The notes under the pieces: model-generated | Seen by the model: the letters and a program-made list of their open reading frames with translations, nothing else | What the model was told of the DNA's origin: nothing | Databases searched by the model: none | Part shown: piece by piece, positions 49,355 through 59,757 of the stretch | Numbering within the stretch: position 1 is the first letter of the stretch | Layout: every line of letters starts with the position of its first letter | DNA from: Mangrovibacter phragmitis | GTDB taxonomy: Bacteria > Pseudomonadota > Gammaproteobacteria > Enterobacterales > Enterobacteriaceae | NCBI RefSeq assembly: GCF_001655675.1 | Contig: NZ_LYRP01000004.1 | Location: 62,001 to 126,000 of the forward strand | Direction: 5' to 3' | DNA length: 64,000 nt | Position numbers and translations under genes: made by a program

Positions 49355-51037
49355 ATGAAATTCGCAGGAAAGTTAATTTTCGCACTGCTGCTCGTCGTCT
49401 TTGCGGTGCTGGTTGCAGGGTATTTTGTGGTGCAAACCCCGTGGGGCACCGGAAAAATTGTCCGCTGGGTGAATAACAACACAGGTTATGATTTAAAAAT
49501 TCAGTCTGTTTCGCACTCCTGGCGTTCCCCGGACCATGTCATGTTGTCTGGTGTTACTTTTGGCAGAAAGGGCCATTCAGCCACCCTGGTGGCAAAGCAG
49601 GTGGATATTGGCCTGAGTGCACGGCAGTTTTCAGAGCCTCTGCATGTGGATACCATCCTGTTAGAGGGCGGTACCCTGAACTTATTACCTTCTGCCGCAC
49701 CACTACCTTTTCAGGCTGAGCGGTTACAACTCACCAACATGGCTATTAACAGCCCGGAGACTGGCTGGGATCTCACCGCACAGCGGGTAAGTGGTGGGCT
49801 GGTGCCCTGGAAACCTGAACCCGGCAGTATTCTGGGGCGAAACACCCAAATACAGCTCAGTGCCGGTTCGTTGTCACTGAATGGTATCCCGGCTACAAAT
49901 GTACTGATACAGGGCAAAATCGCTCAGCAGGAAGTTATTCTGCAAACCGTGGGCGCTGATATCGCACGCGGAGCATTAACAGCCAGTGCCCGGCGCAATT
50001 CTGACGGTAGTTGGGAAATTGAGATGCTACGGCTTAATGATATTCGCCTGCAAACGGCTAAATCACTGGTGGATTTTCTGGCCCCGTTAACCACCCCACC
50101 TTCATTAATGATTGACCGACTGGAAGTGACCGGCGCTCGCATGGAAGGGCCACAATGGGCAATTACCGATTTGAACTTCAGTCTGCGCAACCTGACCCTG
50201 GCAAAAGGCGAGTGGAGCAGCAGTGACGGGCAAATATCCCTGAATGCCAGCGATATTATTTATGGGCCGTTCCAGTTCACAGACCCAATTTTTAATGCAG
50301 ATTTGTCTGCAGATGGCATCAAAATCCGCCAGTTTTCGTCACGCTGGGAGCGCGGGATGATTCGTGCCGACGGGCAGTGGTTGCGACAATCTCATACTCT
50401 GGCACTGAATGAGGTTGCCGTTGCCGGGCTGGAATACACACTACCCGCACAGTGGAAAACCTGGTGGCAAACCGCTTTGCCAGACTGGCTTCGGACGCTG
50501 ACTGTTGGGCGTTTTTCCGCCAGCCGTAATTTACTGATTGATATTAATCCCGATTTTCCCTTCCAGTTTACCTCACTGGATGGTGATGGCACTGGCCTTA
50601 CACTGGTAAAAGATAATCAGTGGGGAATCTGGCAGGGTAAGCTGAACTTTGCCGCCGCAGGGGCAACCTTCAATAAAGTAGATGTCCGGCGACCATCTGT
50701 CAGTTTGACGGCCACACCTGATAATATTGCAGTAACAGAGCTCAGCGCGTTTACAGATAAAGGGTTGCTTGATGCTAAAGCGCAGGTAAGCCAGACAGCA
50801 GAACGGGCAATCTCGTTACAGCTTTCAGGGAAAGGGGTTCCCCTGAATATTCTGCATAACTGGGGTTGGCCAGACGTTCCGCTTTCTGGCAATGGTAACC
50901 TGCAATTGTCACTGCAAGGTCGTTTACAGGCCGGGTTACCCCTTGCGCCCGGCATGAATGGCACACTACACCTGACAGACAGCAAAGGCGAGCAGGCTCA
51001 GCAAACCATGCATCAGGGAACCGTCACGGGGAGTTAA
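49355..51037 (+). CDS. yicH: AsmA family protein YicH
   Basis: A 560-residue AsmA-like protein: one N-terminal membrane helix (LIFALLLVVFAVLVAGYFVV) and a long periplasmic beta-rich region. Blocks such as LVAKQVDIGLSARQ, HVDTILLEGGTLNL and VDVRRPSVSLTATPDN match E. coli YicH. AsmA-like proteins are thought to aid lipid transport or outer-membrane homeostasis; YicH itself is uncharacterised. It ends about nine residues short of E. coli YicH, and only three bases separate its stop from the convergent fabY, a junction not present in E. coli. Confidence 0.92.
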   Translation: MKFAGKLIFALLLVVFAVLVAGYFVVQTPWGTGKIVRWVNNNTGYDLKIQSVSHSWRSPDHVMLSGVTFGRKGHSATLVAKQVDIGLSARQFSEPLHVDTILLEGGTLNLLPSAAPLPFQAERLQLTNMAINSPETGWDLTAQRVSGGLVPWKPEPGSILGRNTQIQLSAGSLSLNGIPATNVLIQGKIAQQEVILQTVGADIARGALTASARRNSDGSWEIEMLRLNDIRLQTAKSLVDFLAPLTTPPSLMIDRLEVTGARMEGPQWAITDLNFSLRNLTLAKGEWSSSDGQISLNASDIIYGPFQFTDPIFNADLSADGIKIRQFSSRWERGMIRADGQWLRQSHTLALNEVAVAGLEYTLPAQWKTWWQTALPDWLRTLTVGRFSASRNLLIDINPDFPFQFTSLDGDGTGLTLVKDNQWGIWQGKLNFAAAGATFNKVDVRRPSVSLTATPDNIAVTELSAFTDKGLLDAKAQVSQTAERAISLQLSGKGVPLNILHNWGWPDVPLSGNGNLQLSLQGRLQAGLPLAPGMNGTLHLTDSKGEQAQQTMHQGTVTGS

Positions 51038-51040
51038 CCC

Positions 51041-52033
51041 TTACTCCTCCTCATTCCCACCCGCTTCCAGCGCACCGAACGGTTGCGCCGGAAGCACCAT
51101 ATACACCCCTTCGAATACTGCTCCCAGATGGTCATCGCCAAATAATTTAACCTGCAACTGTACGCGTGATTTGCGCCCACGGGCCAGGCGGTCAAGATCA
51201 CCACTGAGTGTTTCAAGGCTGGCCTCAGCCCCCGGTTTACCGGCGATCGGCTTGCTGTAGCGAATGTGTGCATCAGCCAAAATAATGGTTCCGCCTAAAT
51301 GGCGCTCACGTAGCATCAGCCAGATAAGCCCCCAACCAGTCAGTGTTGCCAGCGAGAATAAGCTCCCGGCAAATAAGGTATGATGCGGGTTTTGGTTACC
51401 TGTTTCCGGCATGGTGGTAATAAACTTCTGCCCGGTATACTGCAAAATGCGCACACCCATTTTCTCACTCAATGGAATGTGCTGATACCAGGCCTGCTGA
51501 AGCTGACCACACCAGTCGGCACGGTGCAAAATATCATCCAGTGTCTGGATGGGTTTTATCATCAGAAAATGGCGTACCGGTGTAGTCTGAGGCGTGGTTA
51601 TTTCCCCCTGGTTCACGAAGCCCAGTTTGGCAAAGAACTCAACGGCATCTTCACGGGCACTACAAACCACACGTTTTACACCTTCCTGCCGGGCAACAGA
51701 TTCCAGTGTCATCGCCACCAGTGTCCCCAGGCCTTTATCCTGAACGGAGGGATCAACAGCCATAAAGCGAATCGCTGCTTCATTATCAGCATTCACATAC
51801 AGCCGGCCAACTGCGACAGGATTGCCTTCTTCATCCACAACCATTTGATGGTGCGCCATTGCATCCCAGGCATCACGTTCAGAGCCTTTTGGCTGGTGCA
51901 AAGGTTTGCGCAGCATCTCCCAGCGAAATTGGTAGTAGCGTTCAAGTTCTTCTTCTGTTTGTGGTACGCGCAGGTGATACATATGCGTATTCTCTCTTGT
52001 CGCCCGATATCGTTGCAGGGCCAGGTGGTTCAT
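51041..52033 (-). CDS. fabY: Acetoacetyl-ACP synthase-like protein FabY (YiiD)
   Basis: A 330-residue two-domain protein. The N-terminal GNAT fold has [19 protein letters not shown] (acetyl-CoA loop), and the C-terminal YiiD_C hot-dog-like domain has [21 protein letters not shown]. In E. coli FabY (YiiD) supports fatty-acid initiation when FabH is absent. The start overlaps the dtd stop (ATGA), so the two are co-translated. Another Met (MYHLRVPQ) 17 codons in is possible. Confidence 0.93.
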   Translation of the reverse strand: MNHLALQRYRATRENTHMYHLRVPQTEEELERYYQFRWEMLRKPLHQPKGSERDAWDAMAHHQMVVDEEGNPVAVGRLYVNADNEAAIRFMAVDPSVQDKGLGTLVAMTLESVARQEGVKRVVCSAREDAVEFFAKLGFVNQGEITTPQTTPVRHFLMIKPIQTLDDILHRADWCGQLQQAWYQHIPLSEKMGVRILQYTGQKFITTMPETGNQNPHHTLFAGSLFSLATLTGWGLIWLMLRERHLGGTIILADAHIRYSKPIAGKPGAEASLETLSGDLDRLARGRKSRVQLQVKLFGDDHLGAVFEGVYMVLPAQPFGALEAGGNEEE

Positions 52034-52467
52034 GTTTGCAACCAGAACGTTACCGGGCCGTCATTCACCAAAGACACCTTCATATCCGCAGCAAAACGCC
52101 CGGTTTCCGTTGCGACTCCCTGCATACGGCAACGCTCAACAAAATATTCGTAAAATGCATTCGCCATGTCTGGTGGTGCACCACGAGAAAACCCCGGACG
52201 CATGCCACGGCTGGTATCTGCCGGCAATGTAAACTGAGAAACCACCAGAACGCTGCCACCAGCCTGCTGAACATTCAGGTTCATTTTGTCATTTTCGTCC
52301 TGAAAAATGCGGTAACCAAGCACACGCTCACACAAACGATCTGCTTTCTGGTGGGTATCTTCTTTTTCGACACCTAATAACACTAAAAGTCCGGGACCAA
52401 TCTGACCAGTAATCATGTCATCCACCTTTACGCAGGCTTCAGACACACGTTGTATTAAAGCAATCAT
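52030..52467 (-). CDS. dtd: D-aminoacyl-tRNA deacylase
   Basis: A 145-residue editing enzyme that frees tRNAs from D-amino acids. The catalytic SQFTLPADT motif and the cross-subunit GPVTFWLQT (Gly-cis-Pro) motif are both present. Length equals E. coli Dtd. It overlaps fabY and is 35 bases after yihX; in E. coli rbn lies between yihX and dtd, and it is missing here. Confidence 0.97.
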   Translation of the reverse strand: MIALIQRVSEACVKVDDMITGQIGPGLLVLLGVEKEDTHQKADRLCERVLGYRIFQDENDKMNLNVQQAGGSVLVVSQFTLPADTSRGMRPGFSRGAPPDMANAFYEYFVERCRMQGVATETGRFAADMKVSLVNDGPVTFWLQT

Positions 52468-52502
52468 GATGAATTCTTATTGGATGAATGGAGACAATCA
52501 AG

Positions 52503-53108
52503 TCAGGTAACCGGGTTGTGTTCAGCAAACCAGGCAGGAATACGTTTACGATCATCGACTAATACACTGGTTATACCCAATTGCTGAGCCGCATTAATAT
52601 TCTCATGGTTGTCATCAAAAAATACGGCATCACTGGCTGCCACACCTTCCTGGCTCAGAACATATTGATAAATCTCAGGTTCAGGTTTACGCATCCCGAT
52701 TTCATGAGAAAGGTAGACATGTGAAGCAGCATCATCCACTTCAGGCCAGCGCTCACGCCAGAACAACGTATGCAACAGGTTGGTATTAGACAACACCACC
52801 ACTCGCTGTTGCTGCGAGCGCAATGAGCGCATGATATCGATAACCTCAGGGCGCAAACCCACAAATACAGCCTGCCAGCCTTCAGTAAATTGCTCCGGGC
52901 TCAGGGGTAAACACAGTTCATGTGACATATTCTGAATAAACACATCATCACTAATTTCCCCACGCTCATGGCGCTGAAAACTCTCCCCCATATGAAAACG
53001 CTCCTTTACTCTGGCCAGCGGTACATGGGTATAGTGGCTCCAGGTGCCAAGCACACGGTTAAAGTCGATATCGATAATGACATTCCCAAGGTCAAAGATA
53101 TAAAGCAT
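52503..53108 (-). CDS. yihX: HAD-superfamily sugar phosphatase YihX
   Basis: A 201-residue HAD phosphatase. Motif I is FDLGNVIIDID, motif II VLSNTN, motif III the Lys in MRKPEPEIY, and motif IV FFDDNHENI. E. coli YihX dephosphorylates alpha-D-glucose-1-phosphate. The ATG at 53108 has a GGAG site and begins MLYIFDLGN, the family start; the frame opens further upstream without similarity. Confidence 0.94.
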   Translation of the reverse strand: MLYIFDLGNVIIDIDFNRVLGTWSHYTHVPLARVKERFHMGESFQRHERGEISDDVFIQNMSHELCLPLSPEQFTEGWQAVFVGLRPEVIDIMRSLRSQQQRVVVLSNTNLLHTLFWRERWPEVDDAASHVYLSHEIGMRKPEPEIYQYVLSQEGVAASDAVFFDDNHENINAAQQLGITSVLVDDRKRIPAWFAEHNPVT

Positions 53109-53192
53109 TGCATCTTCTCCAGTGAGGCCATGGAGAATTAACTGTAGCGGTAATCGCTTGATTTGACTATCCGGCAGGTAACAAGAAGGCAT

Positions 53193-53221
53193 AAAAAAAC
53201 CCCGCCAAAAAAGACGGGGTT
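53193..53221 (-). terminator. Rho-independent terminator after bipA
   Basis: On the minus strand AACCCCGTC-TTTTTT-GGCGGGGTT is followed by seven Ts. It lies 25 bases after the bipA stop and before the yihX start region. Confidence 0.85.
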
Positions 53222-53246
53222 CTGTACCAGCGAAAGAAAAACGTGA

Positions 53247-55067
53247 TTATTCTTTCGGACCGCGAGTGGCGCGACGGCGATCGTTTTCAGTCAGATGACG
53301 TTTACGCAGACGAACAGAAGTTGGCGTTACTTCTACCAGTTCGTCATCATCGATAAACTCCAGCGCCTGCTCCAGGGTCATTTTAACCGGCGGAGACAGA
53401 GTAGTCGCTTCGTCAGTACCGGATGCACGCATGTTGGTCAGTTTTTTACCCGTCAGGCAGTTCACAGTCAGGTCGTTAGAGCGGCTGTGAATACCGATGA
53501 TCTGGCCTTCATACACTTCAGCACCATGGCCGAGGAACAACTTACCGCGATCCTGCAGGCTGTACAGTGCATAAGCAACTGCTTTACCCTGACCATTGGA
53601 AATCAGTACGCCGTTCTGGCGCTGACCGATTTCACCCGGACGCAGGTCATCATAGTGGCTGAATGAAGCGTAAAGCAGACCAGTACCAGAAGTCATGGTC
53701 ATGAATTCAGTACGGAAGCCAATCAGACCACGGCTTGGAATGATGTAATCAAGACGAACGCGGCCTTTGCCATCTGGCATCATGTCACGCATTTCACCTT
53801 TACGCAGGCCCAGTGCTTCCATTACAGAACCCTGGTGCTGTTCTTCGATATCCAGCGTTACCTGCTCAAACGGTTCCTGAGTACGGCCATCAATTTCACG
53901 GAAGATAACTTTAGGACGAGACACCGCCAGTTCGAAACCTTCACGACGCATGTTTTCAATCAGGACAGACAGGTGCAGTTCACCACGACCAGAAACACGG
54001 AAAGCATCCGGGTCTGGGGTTTCTTCAACACGCAGAGCTACGTTGTGCACCAGTTCTTTTTTCAGTCGGTCAAGAATCTGACGGGAAGTAACGAACTTAC
54101 CTTCTTTACCACAGAACGGAGAGGTGTTTACGCAGAAGAACATGGTCACAGTCGGTTCATCGACTGTCAACGCAGGCAGAGCTTCTACATTGTTCGGATC
54201 ACAGATGGTGTCGGAAATATTCAGATCACCCAGACCCGTGATTGCAATGATATCGCCGGCTTCAGCAGAAGCAGACTCAATACGTTGCAGACCCATGTGG
54301 CCCAGAACCTGGCCAACTTTGCCATTACGACGTTTGCCTTCGCTGTCGACAATGGTGACTTGCTGGTTCGGTTTAACCACGCCGCGTTTGATACGCCCAA
54401 TGCCGATAACACCAACATAGTTGTTGTAATCCAGCTGGGAGATTTGCATCTGGAACGGGCCATTCAGGTCAACACTTGGCGGTGCCACATGTTTGACAAT
54501 GGCTTCGAACAGCGGAGTCATGTCTTCAGCCATGTCTTCGTGATCAAGACCTGCGATACCATTTAACGCAGAAGCGTAAACAATAGGGAAGTCCAGCTGT
54601 TCGTCAGTTGCACCCAGGTTAACGAACAGGTCGAACACCTGATCAACAACCCAGTCAGGGCGTGCGCCAGGACGGTCAACTTTGTTGATAACCACAATTG
54701 GTTTCAGACCGTAGGCAAACGCTTTTTGCGTTACGAAACGAGTCTGCGGCATCGGGCCATCCATTGCGTCTACCAGCAGCAGAACTGAGTCAACCATGGA
54801 CATAACGCGTTCTACTTCACCACCAAAGTCGGCGTGCCCTGGGGTGTCCACGATATTGATGCGGTAGTCGCGCCAGTTAATGGCGGTATTTTTCGCGAGG
54901 ATGGTAATCCCACGCTCTTTCTCCAGGTCGTTGGAGTCCATGACGCGCTCGGTCAGCTCATTACGCTCACCAAACGTGCCAGATTGTTGCAGCAGCTTGT
55001 CGACCAGGGTGGTTTTACCATGGTCAACGTGCGCAATAATGGCGATGTTACGCAGATTTTCGATCAC
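53247..55067 (-). CDS. bipA: Ribosome-associated GTPase BipA/TypA
   Basis: A 606-residue translational GTPase related to EF-G. G1 is [13 protein letters not shown]3 [11 protein letters not shown] and G4 NKVDRPGA; the C-terminal domain ([19 protein letters not shown]) is unique to BipA. It helps 50S subunit assembly at low temperature and stress. It is divergent from glnA, as in E. coli, and its terminator isolates it from yihX. Confidence 0.97.
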   Translation of the reverse strand: MIENLRNIAIIAHVDHGKTTLVDKLLQQSGTFGERNELTERVMDSNDLEKERGITILAKNTAINWRDYRINIVDTPGHADFGGEVERVMSMVDSVLLLVDAMDGPMPQTRFVTQKAFAYGLKPIVVINKVDRPGARPDWVVDQVFDLFVNLGATDEQLDFPIVYASALNGIAGLDHEDMAEDMTPLFEAIVKHVAPPSVDLNGPFQMQISQLDYNNYVGVIGIGRIKRGVVKPNQQVTIVDSEGKRRNGKVGQVLGHMGLQRIESASAEAGDIIAITGLGDLNISDTICDPNNVEALPALTVDEPTVTMFFCVNTSPFCGKEGKFVTSRQILDRLKKELVHNVALRVEETPDPDAFRVSGRGELHLSVLIENMRREGFELAVSRPKVIFREIDGRTQEPFEQVTLDIEEQHQGSVMEALGLRKGEMRDMMPDGKGRVRLDYIIPSRGLIGFRTEFMTMTSGTGLLYASFSHYDDLRPGEIGQRQNGVLISNGQGKAVAYALYSLQDRGKLFLGHGAEVYEGQIIGIHSRSNDLTVNCLTGKKLTNMRASGTDEATTLSPPVKMTLEQALEFIDDDELVEVTPTSVRLRKRHLTENDRRRATRGPKE

Positions 55068-55173
55068 AACTTTGCCTCAGGCATTAGGAATAGCGCGCTA
55101 TTGTACACGTATTAATCGAAGGACTGAACAGGATCACAAACATCTATTGCTAACAAGCTTACATTTCAGGGTT

Positions 55174-55189
55174 TGTGATCATTTTCACG
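55174..55189 (+). promoter_or_regulatory. CRP-like site upstream of glnA
   Basis: TGTGATCATTTTCACG matches the CRP consensus TGTGA-N6-TCACA with a single mismatch. In E. coli CRP activates the sigma-70 promoter glnAp1 from this region. Its position, ~80 bases upstream of a candidate TATAAT at 55256, is reasonable. Confidence 0.65.
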
Positions 55190-55218
55190 AAGCACAGATT
55201 TGCACCAGTGCGCATTTA

Positions 55219-55235
55219 TGCACCACAAAAGCGCA
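55219..55235 (+). promoter_or_regulatory. NtrC enhancer site 1 of glnA
   Basis: TGCACCACAAAAGCGCA matches the NtrC consensus TGCACC-N5-GGTGCA with four of six bases right in the second half. It lies exactly 32 bases before the stronger site and about 139 bases before the sigma-54 start, like the E. coli -140 site. Confidence 0.75.
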
Positions 55236-55250
55236 TCACATTAGCACGCA

Positions 55251-55267
55251 TGCACTATAATAGTGCA
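55251..55267 (+). promoter_or_regulatory. NtrC enhancer site 2 of glnA, overlapping glnAp1
   Basis: TGCACTATAATAGTGCA is a perfect 17-bp palindrome of NtrC type, centred about 107 bases before the sigma-54 start. It contains a TATAAT (55256-55261), so NtrC binding should block the sigma-70 promoter glnAp1, as known in E. coli. Confidence 0.85.
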
Positions 55268-55339
55268 TACTTTCCATTGTGGTGCAGTGCGTTTTCACGG
55301 TGGTGCGCATCATAACGCCTTTTGGGCTATTTTTGAAAG

Positions 55340-55357
55340 TTGGCACAGTTTTCGCTT
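55340..55357 (+). promoter_or_regulatory. Sigma-54 promoter glnAp2
   Basis: TTGGCACAGTTTTCGCTT has the GG/GC pair at correct 10-base spacing (-24/-12) and is nearly identical to E. coli glnAp2. The start would be near 55366, leaving a ~77-base leader to the glnA ATG. It is driven by NtrC-P bound at the upstream sites. Confidence 0.85.
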
Positions 55358-55442
55358 AATCAAAATTACGGCAAACGCATTTTTTGAAGTGTTTGAAGTA
55401 TTCGTTACCACGACGACAATGACAATTCCAGGAGATTTAAGT

Positions 55443-56852
55443 ATGTCCGCAGAACACGTTTTGACGATGCTGAATGAACATGATGTGAAGTTCGTTGATT
55501 TGCGCTTCACCGATACTAAAGGCAAAGAACAGCACGTCACTATTCCAGCCCACCAGGTTAACGCTGACTTTTTCGAAGAAGGCAAAATGTTCGATGGTTC
55601 TTCCATCGGTGGCTGGAAAGGTATCAACGAATCAGACATGGTACTGATGCCAGACGCCTCTACCGCTGTTCTGGATCCCTTCTATGAAGAGCCGACTCTG
55701 ATCATCCGTTGCGACATTCTGGAACCTGCTACCATGCAGGGCTATGACCGCGACCCGCGCTCTATCGCAAAACGTGCTGAAGAATACCTGCGTTCTACCG
55801 GTATTGCTGATACCGTTCTGTTTGGGCCTGAGCCTGAATTCTTCCTGTTCGATGATGTTCGCTTCAAAAGTGACATCTCCGGTTGCCACGTTGCTATCGA
55901 TGATATTGAAGCAGCATGGAACTCTGATACCAAATACGAAGGCGGTAACAAAGGTCACCGTCCTGCTGTGAAAGGTGGTTACTTCCCGGTTCCGCCAGTA
56001 GACTCATCACAAGACATCCGTTCTCAAATGTGTCTGACCATGGAACAGATGGGCCTGGTTGTTGAAGCTCACCACCACGAAGTTGCGACTGCTGGCCAGA
56101 ACGAAGTGGCTACCCGCTTCAATACCCTGACCAAAAAAGCTGACGAAATCCAGATCTACAAATATGTGGTGCACAACGTTGCTCACGCATTTGGTAAAAC
56201 AGCGACCTTTATGCCAAAACCGATGTTTGGTGATAACGGTTCTGGTATGCACTGCCACATGTCTCTGTCCAAAAACGGTGTAAACCTGTTCTCTGGCGAC
56301 AAATATGCTGGCCTGTCAGAAGAAGCGCTGTTCTACATTGGTGGTGTTATCAAACACGCTAAAGCAATCAACGCCCTGGCTAACCCATCAACCAACTCTT
56401 ACAAACGCCTGGTTCCGGGTTATGAAGCACCGGTTATGCTGGCTTACTCTGCCCGTAACCGTTCTGCCTCAATCCGTATTCCGGTGGTTGCATCTCCGAA
56501 AGCTCGCCGTATCGAAGTTCGCTTCCCGGACCCGGCTGCTAACCCGTACCTGTGCTTTGCTGCACTGATGATGGCTGGCCTGGACGGTATCAAAAACAAA
56601 ATCCATCCTGGCGAAGCAATGGACAAAAACCTGTATGACCTGCCTGCAGAAGAAGCAGCAGAAATCCCACAGGTTGCAGGCTCTCTGGAAGAAGCACTGA
56701 ACGCACTTGATGCAGACCGTGAGTTCCTGACTGCTGGTGGTGTATTCACTGATGATGCCATCGACGCTTACCTGGAACTGCGTCGTGCAGAAAACGATCG
56801 TGTGCGTATGACTCCGCATCCGGTTGAATTCGAGCTGTACTACAGCGTCTGA
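55443..56852 (+). CDS. glnA: Glutamine synthetase
   Basis: A 469-residue type I glutamine synthetase, the dodecameric enzyme that makes glutamine from glutamate and ammonia. [11 protein letters not shown] is the N-terminal family signature, the ATP-binding block is [17 protein letters not shown], and the adenylylation Tyr is in DKNLYDLP. The ATG at 55443 has an AGGAG site and gives the standard length; the frame is open 60 codons upstream only because it crosses the promoter leader. Control is by NtrC/sigma-54 and CRP sites upstream. Confidence 0.98.
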   Translation: MSAEHVLTMLNEHDVKFVDLRFTDTKGKEQHVTIPAHQVNADFFEEGKMFDGSSIGGWKGINESDMVLMPDASTAVLDPFYEEPTLIIRCDILEPATMQGYDRDPRSIAKRAEEYLRSTGIADTVLFGPEPEFFLFDDVRFKSDISGCHVAIDDIEAAWNSDTKYEGGNKGHRPAVKGGYFPVPPVDSSQDIRSQMCLTMEQMGLVVEAHHHEVATAGQNEVATRFNTLTKKADEIQIYKYVVHNVAHAFGKTATFMPKPMFGDNGSGMHCHMSLSKNGVNLFSGDKYAGLSEEALFYIGGVIKHAKAINALANPSTNSYKRLVPGYEAPVMLAYSARNRSASIRIPVVASPKARRIEVRFPDPAANPYLCFAALMMAGLDGIKNKIHPGEAMDKNLYDLPAEEAAEIPQVAGSLEEALNALDADREFLTAGGVFTDDAIDAYLELRRAENDRVRMTPHPVEFELYYSV

Positions 56853-56891
56853 TTTATTAAAGAGTCATTTTTTGTTGCCGTGGAAACTTTC

Positions 56892-56916
56892 AGCCCATCT
56901 TCGGATGGGCTTTTTT
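56892..56916 (+). terminator. Terminator between glnA and glnL
   Basis: AGCCCATC-TTCG-GATGGGCT followed by six Ts, a UUCG-capped stem 39 bases after the glnA stop. As in E. coli it should reduce but not abolish read-through into glnLG. Confidence 0.9.
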
Positions 56917-56963
56917 CTCCGACAATAAAGTTTTTTGCCTCTTTTTTGTACCAATATCTACAA

Positions 56964-56980
56964 AGCACCAAAACAGTGCA
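56964..56980 (+). promoter_or_regulatory. NtrC operator at the glnL promoter
   Basis: AGCACCAAAACAGTGCA is a 17-bp NtrC-type palindrome lying 20 bases before the glnL ATG, at the position where NtrC represses glnLp in E. coli, giving feedback on ntrBC expression. Confidence 0.75.
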
Positions 56981-57000
56981 CAACATTCGGAGACTGCTGA

Positions 57001-58050
57001 ATGGCAAGCGGCGCACTGCCCGATGCTGGGCAGATCCTTAATTCTCTCATCAACAGCATTCTGCTGGTTGATGACAACCTGGCGGTTCACTATGCGAACC
57101 CGGCAGCGCAGCAACTTCTGGCGCAAAGTTCCCGCAAACTTTATGGAACGCCATTACCAGAATTGCTGAGCTACTTTTCGCTCAATATCGGGCTGATGCA
57201 AGAAAGCCTGAATGCCGGCCAGGGTTTTACTGATAACGAAGTGACGTTGGTGATTGATGGGCGCTCTCATATTTTGTCGCTCACAGCGCAACGGTTGCCA
57301 GAAGGCTATATTCTGCTGGAAATGGCTCCGATGGATAACCAGCGTCGCCTGAGCCAGGAACAGTTGCAACAAGCGCAACAGGTCGCAGCCCGCGATTTAG
57401 TCAGAGGGCTGGCTCATGAAATTAAAAACCCGTTAGGTGGACTACGTGGTGCGGCGCAGTTACTCAATAAAGCGTTGCCAGACCCATCACTCACAGAATA
57501 CACCAAGGTGATTATTGAGCAGGCAGATCGCCTGCGTAATCTGGTGGACAGATTGCTTGGCCCACAACAACCAGGCATGCATGTAACAGAAAGCATTCAT
57601 AAAGTTGCCGAGCGGGTCGTTAAATTAGTGTCAATGGAACTGCCCGATAACGTTACCCTGGTCAGAGATTATGACCCGAGTCTTCCTGAGTTAGCGCATG
57701 ACCCGGATCAAATTGAGCAGGTGTTACTCAACATCGTTCGTAATGCCCTCCAGGCGCTGGGGGAAGAGGGTGGTGAAATTACGCTGCGTACTCGTACGGC
57801 ATTCCAGTTAACACTGCATGGTGTTCGTTACCGCCTTGCGGCCCGCATTGATATAGAAGATAACGGGCCCGGTATACCAGCACATTTACAGGATACGCTG
57901 TTCTACCCCATGGTCAGTGGCCGCGAAGGAGGTACTGGTTTAGGGTTATCCATTGCGCGCAATTTAATTGATCAGCATTCGGGAAAAATCGAATTTAACA
58001 GTTGGCCAGGCCATACCGAATTCTCGGTATACCTGCCCATTCGCCAGTGA
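57001..58050 (+). CDS. glnL: Nitrogen regulation sensor kinase NtrB
   Basis: A 349-residue cytosolic histidine kinase. An N-terminal PAS domain ([19 protein letters not shown]) is followed by the H-box [16 protein letters not shown] and the ATPase N and G boxes ([26 protein letters not shown]). With PII it phosphorylates or dephosphorylates NtrC according to glutamine level. Length equals E. coli NtrB. It ends seven bases before glnG. Confidence 0.97.
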   Translation: MASGALPDAGQILNSLINSILLVDDNLAVHYANPAAQQLLAQSSRKLYGTPLPELLSYFSLNIGLMQESLNAGQGFTDNEVTLVIDGRSHILSLTAQRLPEGYILLEMAPMDNQRRLSQEQLQQAQQVAARDLVRGLAHEIKNPLGGLRGAAQLLNKALPDPSLTEYTKVIIEQADRLRNLVDRLLGPQQPGMHVTESIHKVAERVVKLVSMELPDNVTLVRDYDPSLPELAHDPDQIEQVLLNIVRNALQALGEEGGEITLRTRTAFQLTLHGVRYRLAARIDIEDNGPGIPAHLQDTLFYPMVSGREGGTGLGLSIARNLIDQHSGKIEFNSWPGHTEFSVYLPIRQ

Positions 58051-58057
58051 GGTCTTT

Positions 58058-59467
58058 ATGCAACGAGGGATAGTCTGGATCGTTGATGACGATAGCTCCA
58101 TCCGTTGGGTGCTTGAACGCGCGCTCACTGGAGCCGGGTTGAGTTGTACCACCTTTGAAAATGGGAATGAAGTGCTGGATGCACTCGCGACAAAAACCCC
58201 GGATGTATTGTTGTCCGATATCAGGATGCCTGGCATGGATGGCCTGGCATTGTTAAAACAAATCAAGCAGCGCCACCCAATGTTACCGGTCATCATTATG
58301 ACGGCACATTCCGATCTGGATGCTGCGGTAAGCGCCTACCAGCAAGGGGCTTTTGATTACCTGCCGAAACCTTTTGATATCGATGAAGCTGTCGCTCTGG
58401 TTGAACGTGCAATCAGCCATTATCAGGAGCAGCAGCAACCACGTAATGCACCTGTAAACGGCCCGACAACCGATATTATTGGTGAGGCGCCGGCAATGCA
58501 GGATGTATTTCGCATTATTGGCCGGTTATCCCGTTCTTCAATTAGTGTATTGATTAACGGTGAATCCGGTACTGGTAAAGAGCTGGTTGCCCATGCACTC
58601 CACCGCCACAGCCCGCGAGTGAAAGCGCCATTCATCGCACTGAATATGGCTGCCATTCCCAAGGACTTAATTGAATCAGAGCTGTTTGGTCATGAGAAAG
58701 GGGCATTTACCGGAGCCAACCAAATTCGCCAGGGGCGCTTTGAACAGGCAGATGGTGGCACACTGTTTCTTGATGAAATTGGTGATATGCCTCTTGATGT
58801 TCAAACACGCCTGTTGCGTGTGCTGGCCGATGGGCAATTTTACCGGGTGGGTGGCTATGCACCGGTAAAAGTCGATGTACGTATTATTGCCGCAACGCAC
58901 CAAAACCTGGAGCAACGAGTCCTGGAAGGGAAATTTCGTGAAGACCTTTTCCACCGGCTTAATGTTATCCGTGTTCATCTCCCACCGTTGCGTGAACGCA
59001 GGGAAGATATTCCTCGCCTTGCTCGCCATTTCCTGCAAATTGCGGCCCGGGAGTTAGGTGTGGAAACCAAACAACTGCACCCGGAAACAGAAGCAGCATT
59101 AACCAGGCTGGCCTGGCCCGGGAACGTGCGGCAATTAGAGAATACCTGTCGCTGGCTGACCGTTATGGCTGCTGGTCAGGAAGTGTTGATTCAGGACTTG
59201 CCCACAGAGTTGTTTGAAAGTGTCGTGCCGGACAGTCCGACCCAGGCACTACCAGACAGTTGGGCTACGTTGCTGGCACAATGGGCAGACAGAGCACTGC
59301 GTTCCGGTCATCAAAACTTATTATCTGAAGCACAACCAGAAATGGAACGGACATTATTGACGACAGCACTGCGTCATACCCAGGGCCATAAACAGGAAGC
59401 TGCACGTTTATTAGGCTGGGGAAGAAACACGCTGACCAGGAAGTTGAAAGAGTTAGGGATGGAGTGA
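58058..59467 (+). CDS. glnG: Nitrogen regulation response regulator NtrC
   Basis: A 469-residue bacterial enhancer-binding protein. The receiver has the acceptor Asp in [12 protein letters not shown], the AAA+ domain has Walker [12 protein letters not shown], the sigma-54 contact loop GAFTGA, and Walker [12 protein letters not shown], and the Fis-type HTH ends the protein ([16 protein letters not shown]). ATG 58058 gives the E. coli length. It activates glnAp2 and other nitrogen genes and represses glnLp. Confidence 0.98.
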   Translation: MQRGIVWIVDDDSSIRWVLERALTGAGLSCTTFENGNEVLDALATKTPDVLLSDIRMPGMDGLALLKQIKQRHPMLPVIIMTAHSDLDAAVSAYQQGAFDYLPKPFDIDEAVALVERAISHYQEQQQPRNAPVNGPTTDIIGEAPAMQDVFRIIGRLSRSSISVLINGESGTGKELVAHALHRHSPRVKAPFIALNMAAIPKDLIESELFGHEKGAFTGANQIRQGRFEQADGGTLFLDEIGDMPLDVQTRLLRVLADGQFYRVGGYAPVKVDVRIIAATHQNLEQRVLEGKFREDLFHRLNVIRVHLPPLRERREDIPRLARHFLQIAARELGVETKQLHPETEAALTRLAWPGNVRQLENTCRWLTVMAAGQEVLIQDLPTELFESVVPDSPTQALPDSWATLLAQWADRALRSGHQNLLSEAQPEMERTLLTTALRHTQGHKQEAARLLGWGRNTLTRKLKELGME

Positions 59468-59575
59468 TGGTATGAATTGTAAAGATGCAAAGCTATCAGC
59501 AAATTGCTGCTATTTTGTACTTTACTGTCTCGTCAGGTTCAGTATGATCTATCGCGTTCACGCTGGAGAAACATC

Positions 59576-59698
59576 ATGCTGGAATCCTTAATTCAGGTTG
59601 TGTCGCAAGGCGCAGACGCAGGCCTTGCTGCAAGCCATACCCCACAAACTGCGGTGGCAGCACTATTATGTGCAGCACTGATAAACTTCTTTAATTGA
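59576..59698 (+). CDS. yshB: Small membrane protein YshB
   Basis: A 40-residue protein with a single hydrophobic C-terminal helix. The central SHTPQTAVAALLCAALI block matches E. coli YshB (36 aa), which lies at the same place between glnG and hemN. The start has a GGAGAAA site ten bases upstream. Four extra residues lie before the conserved block. YshB has been linked to intracellular fitness in Salmonella; its function is otherwise unknown. Confidence 0.85.
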   Translation: MLESLIQVVSQGADAGLAASHTPQTAVAALLCAALINFFN

Positions 59699-59720
59699 AG
59701 TCTGTTTGTGCTGTACAAAT

Positions 59721-59753
59721 AAAAAAGCGGGATATTTATATTCCCGCTTTTTT
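59721..59753. terminator. Bidirectional terminator between yshB and hemN
   Basis: AAAAAAGCGGGA-tatttata-TTCCCGCTTTTTT is a symmetric stem with A and T runs, placed between two convergent genes. Confidence 0.9.
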
Positions 59754-59757
59754 ATTG

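Noticed and set aside
53835-54566. 243-codon ORF antisense to bipA
   Set aside because: Lies within the conserved bipA coding sequence; antisense shadow.
55263-55442. Sixty-codon N-terminal extension of glnA
   Set aside because: It covers the sigma-54 promoter; the family start with its AGGAG site is at 55443.
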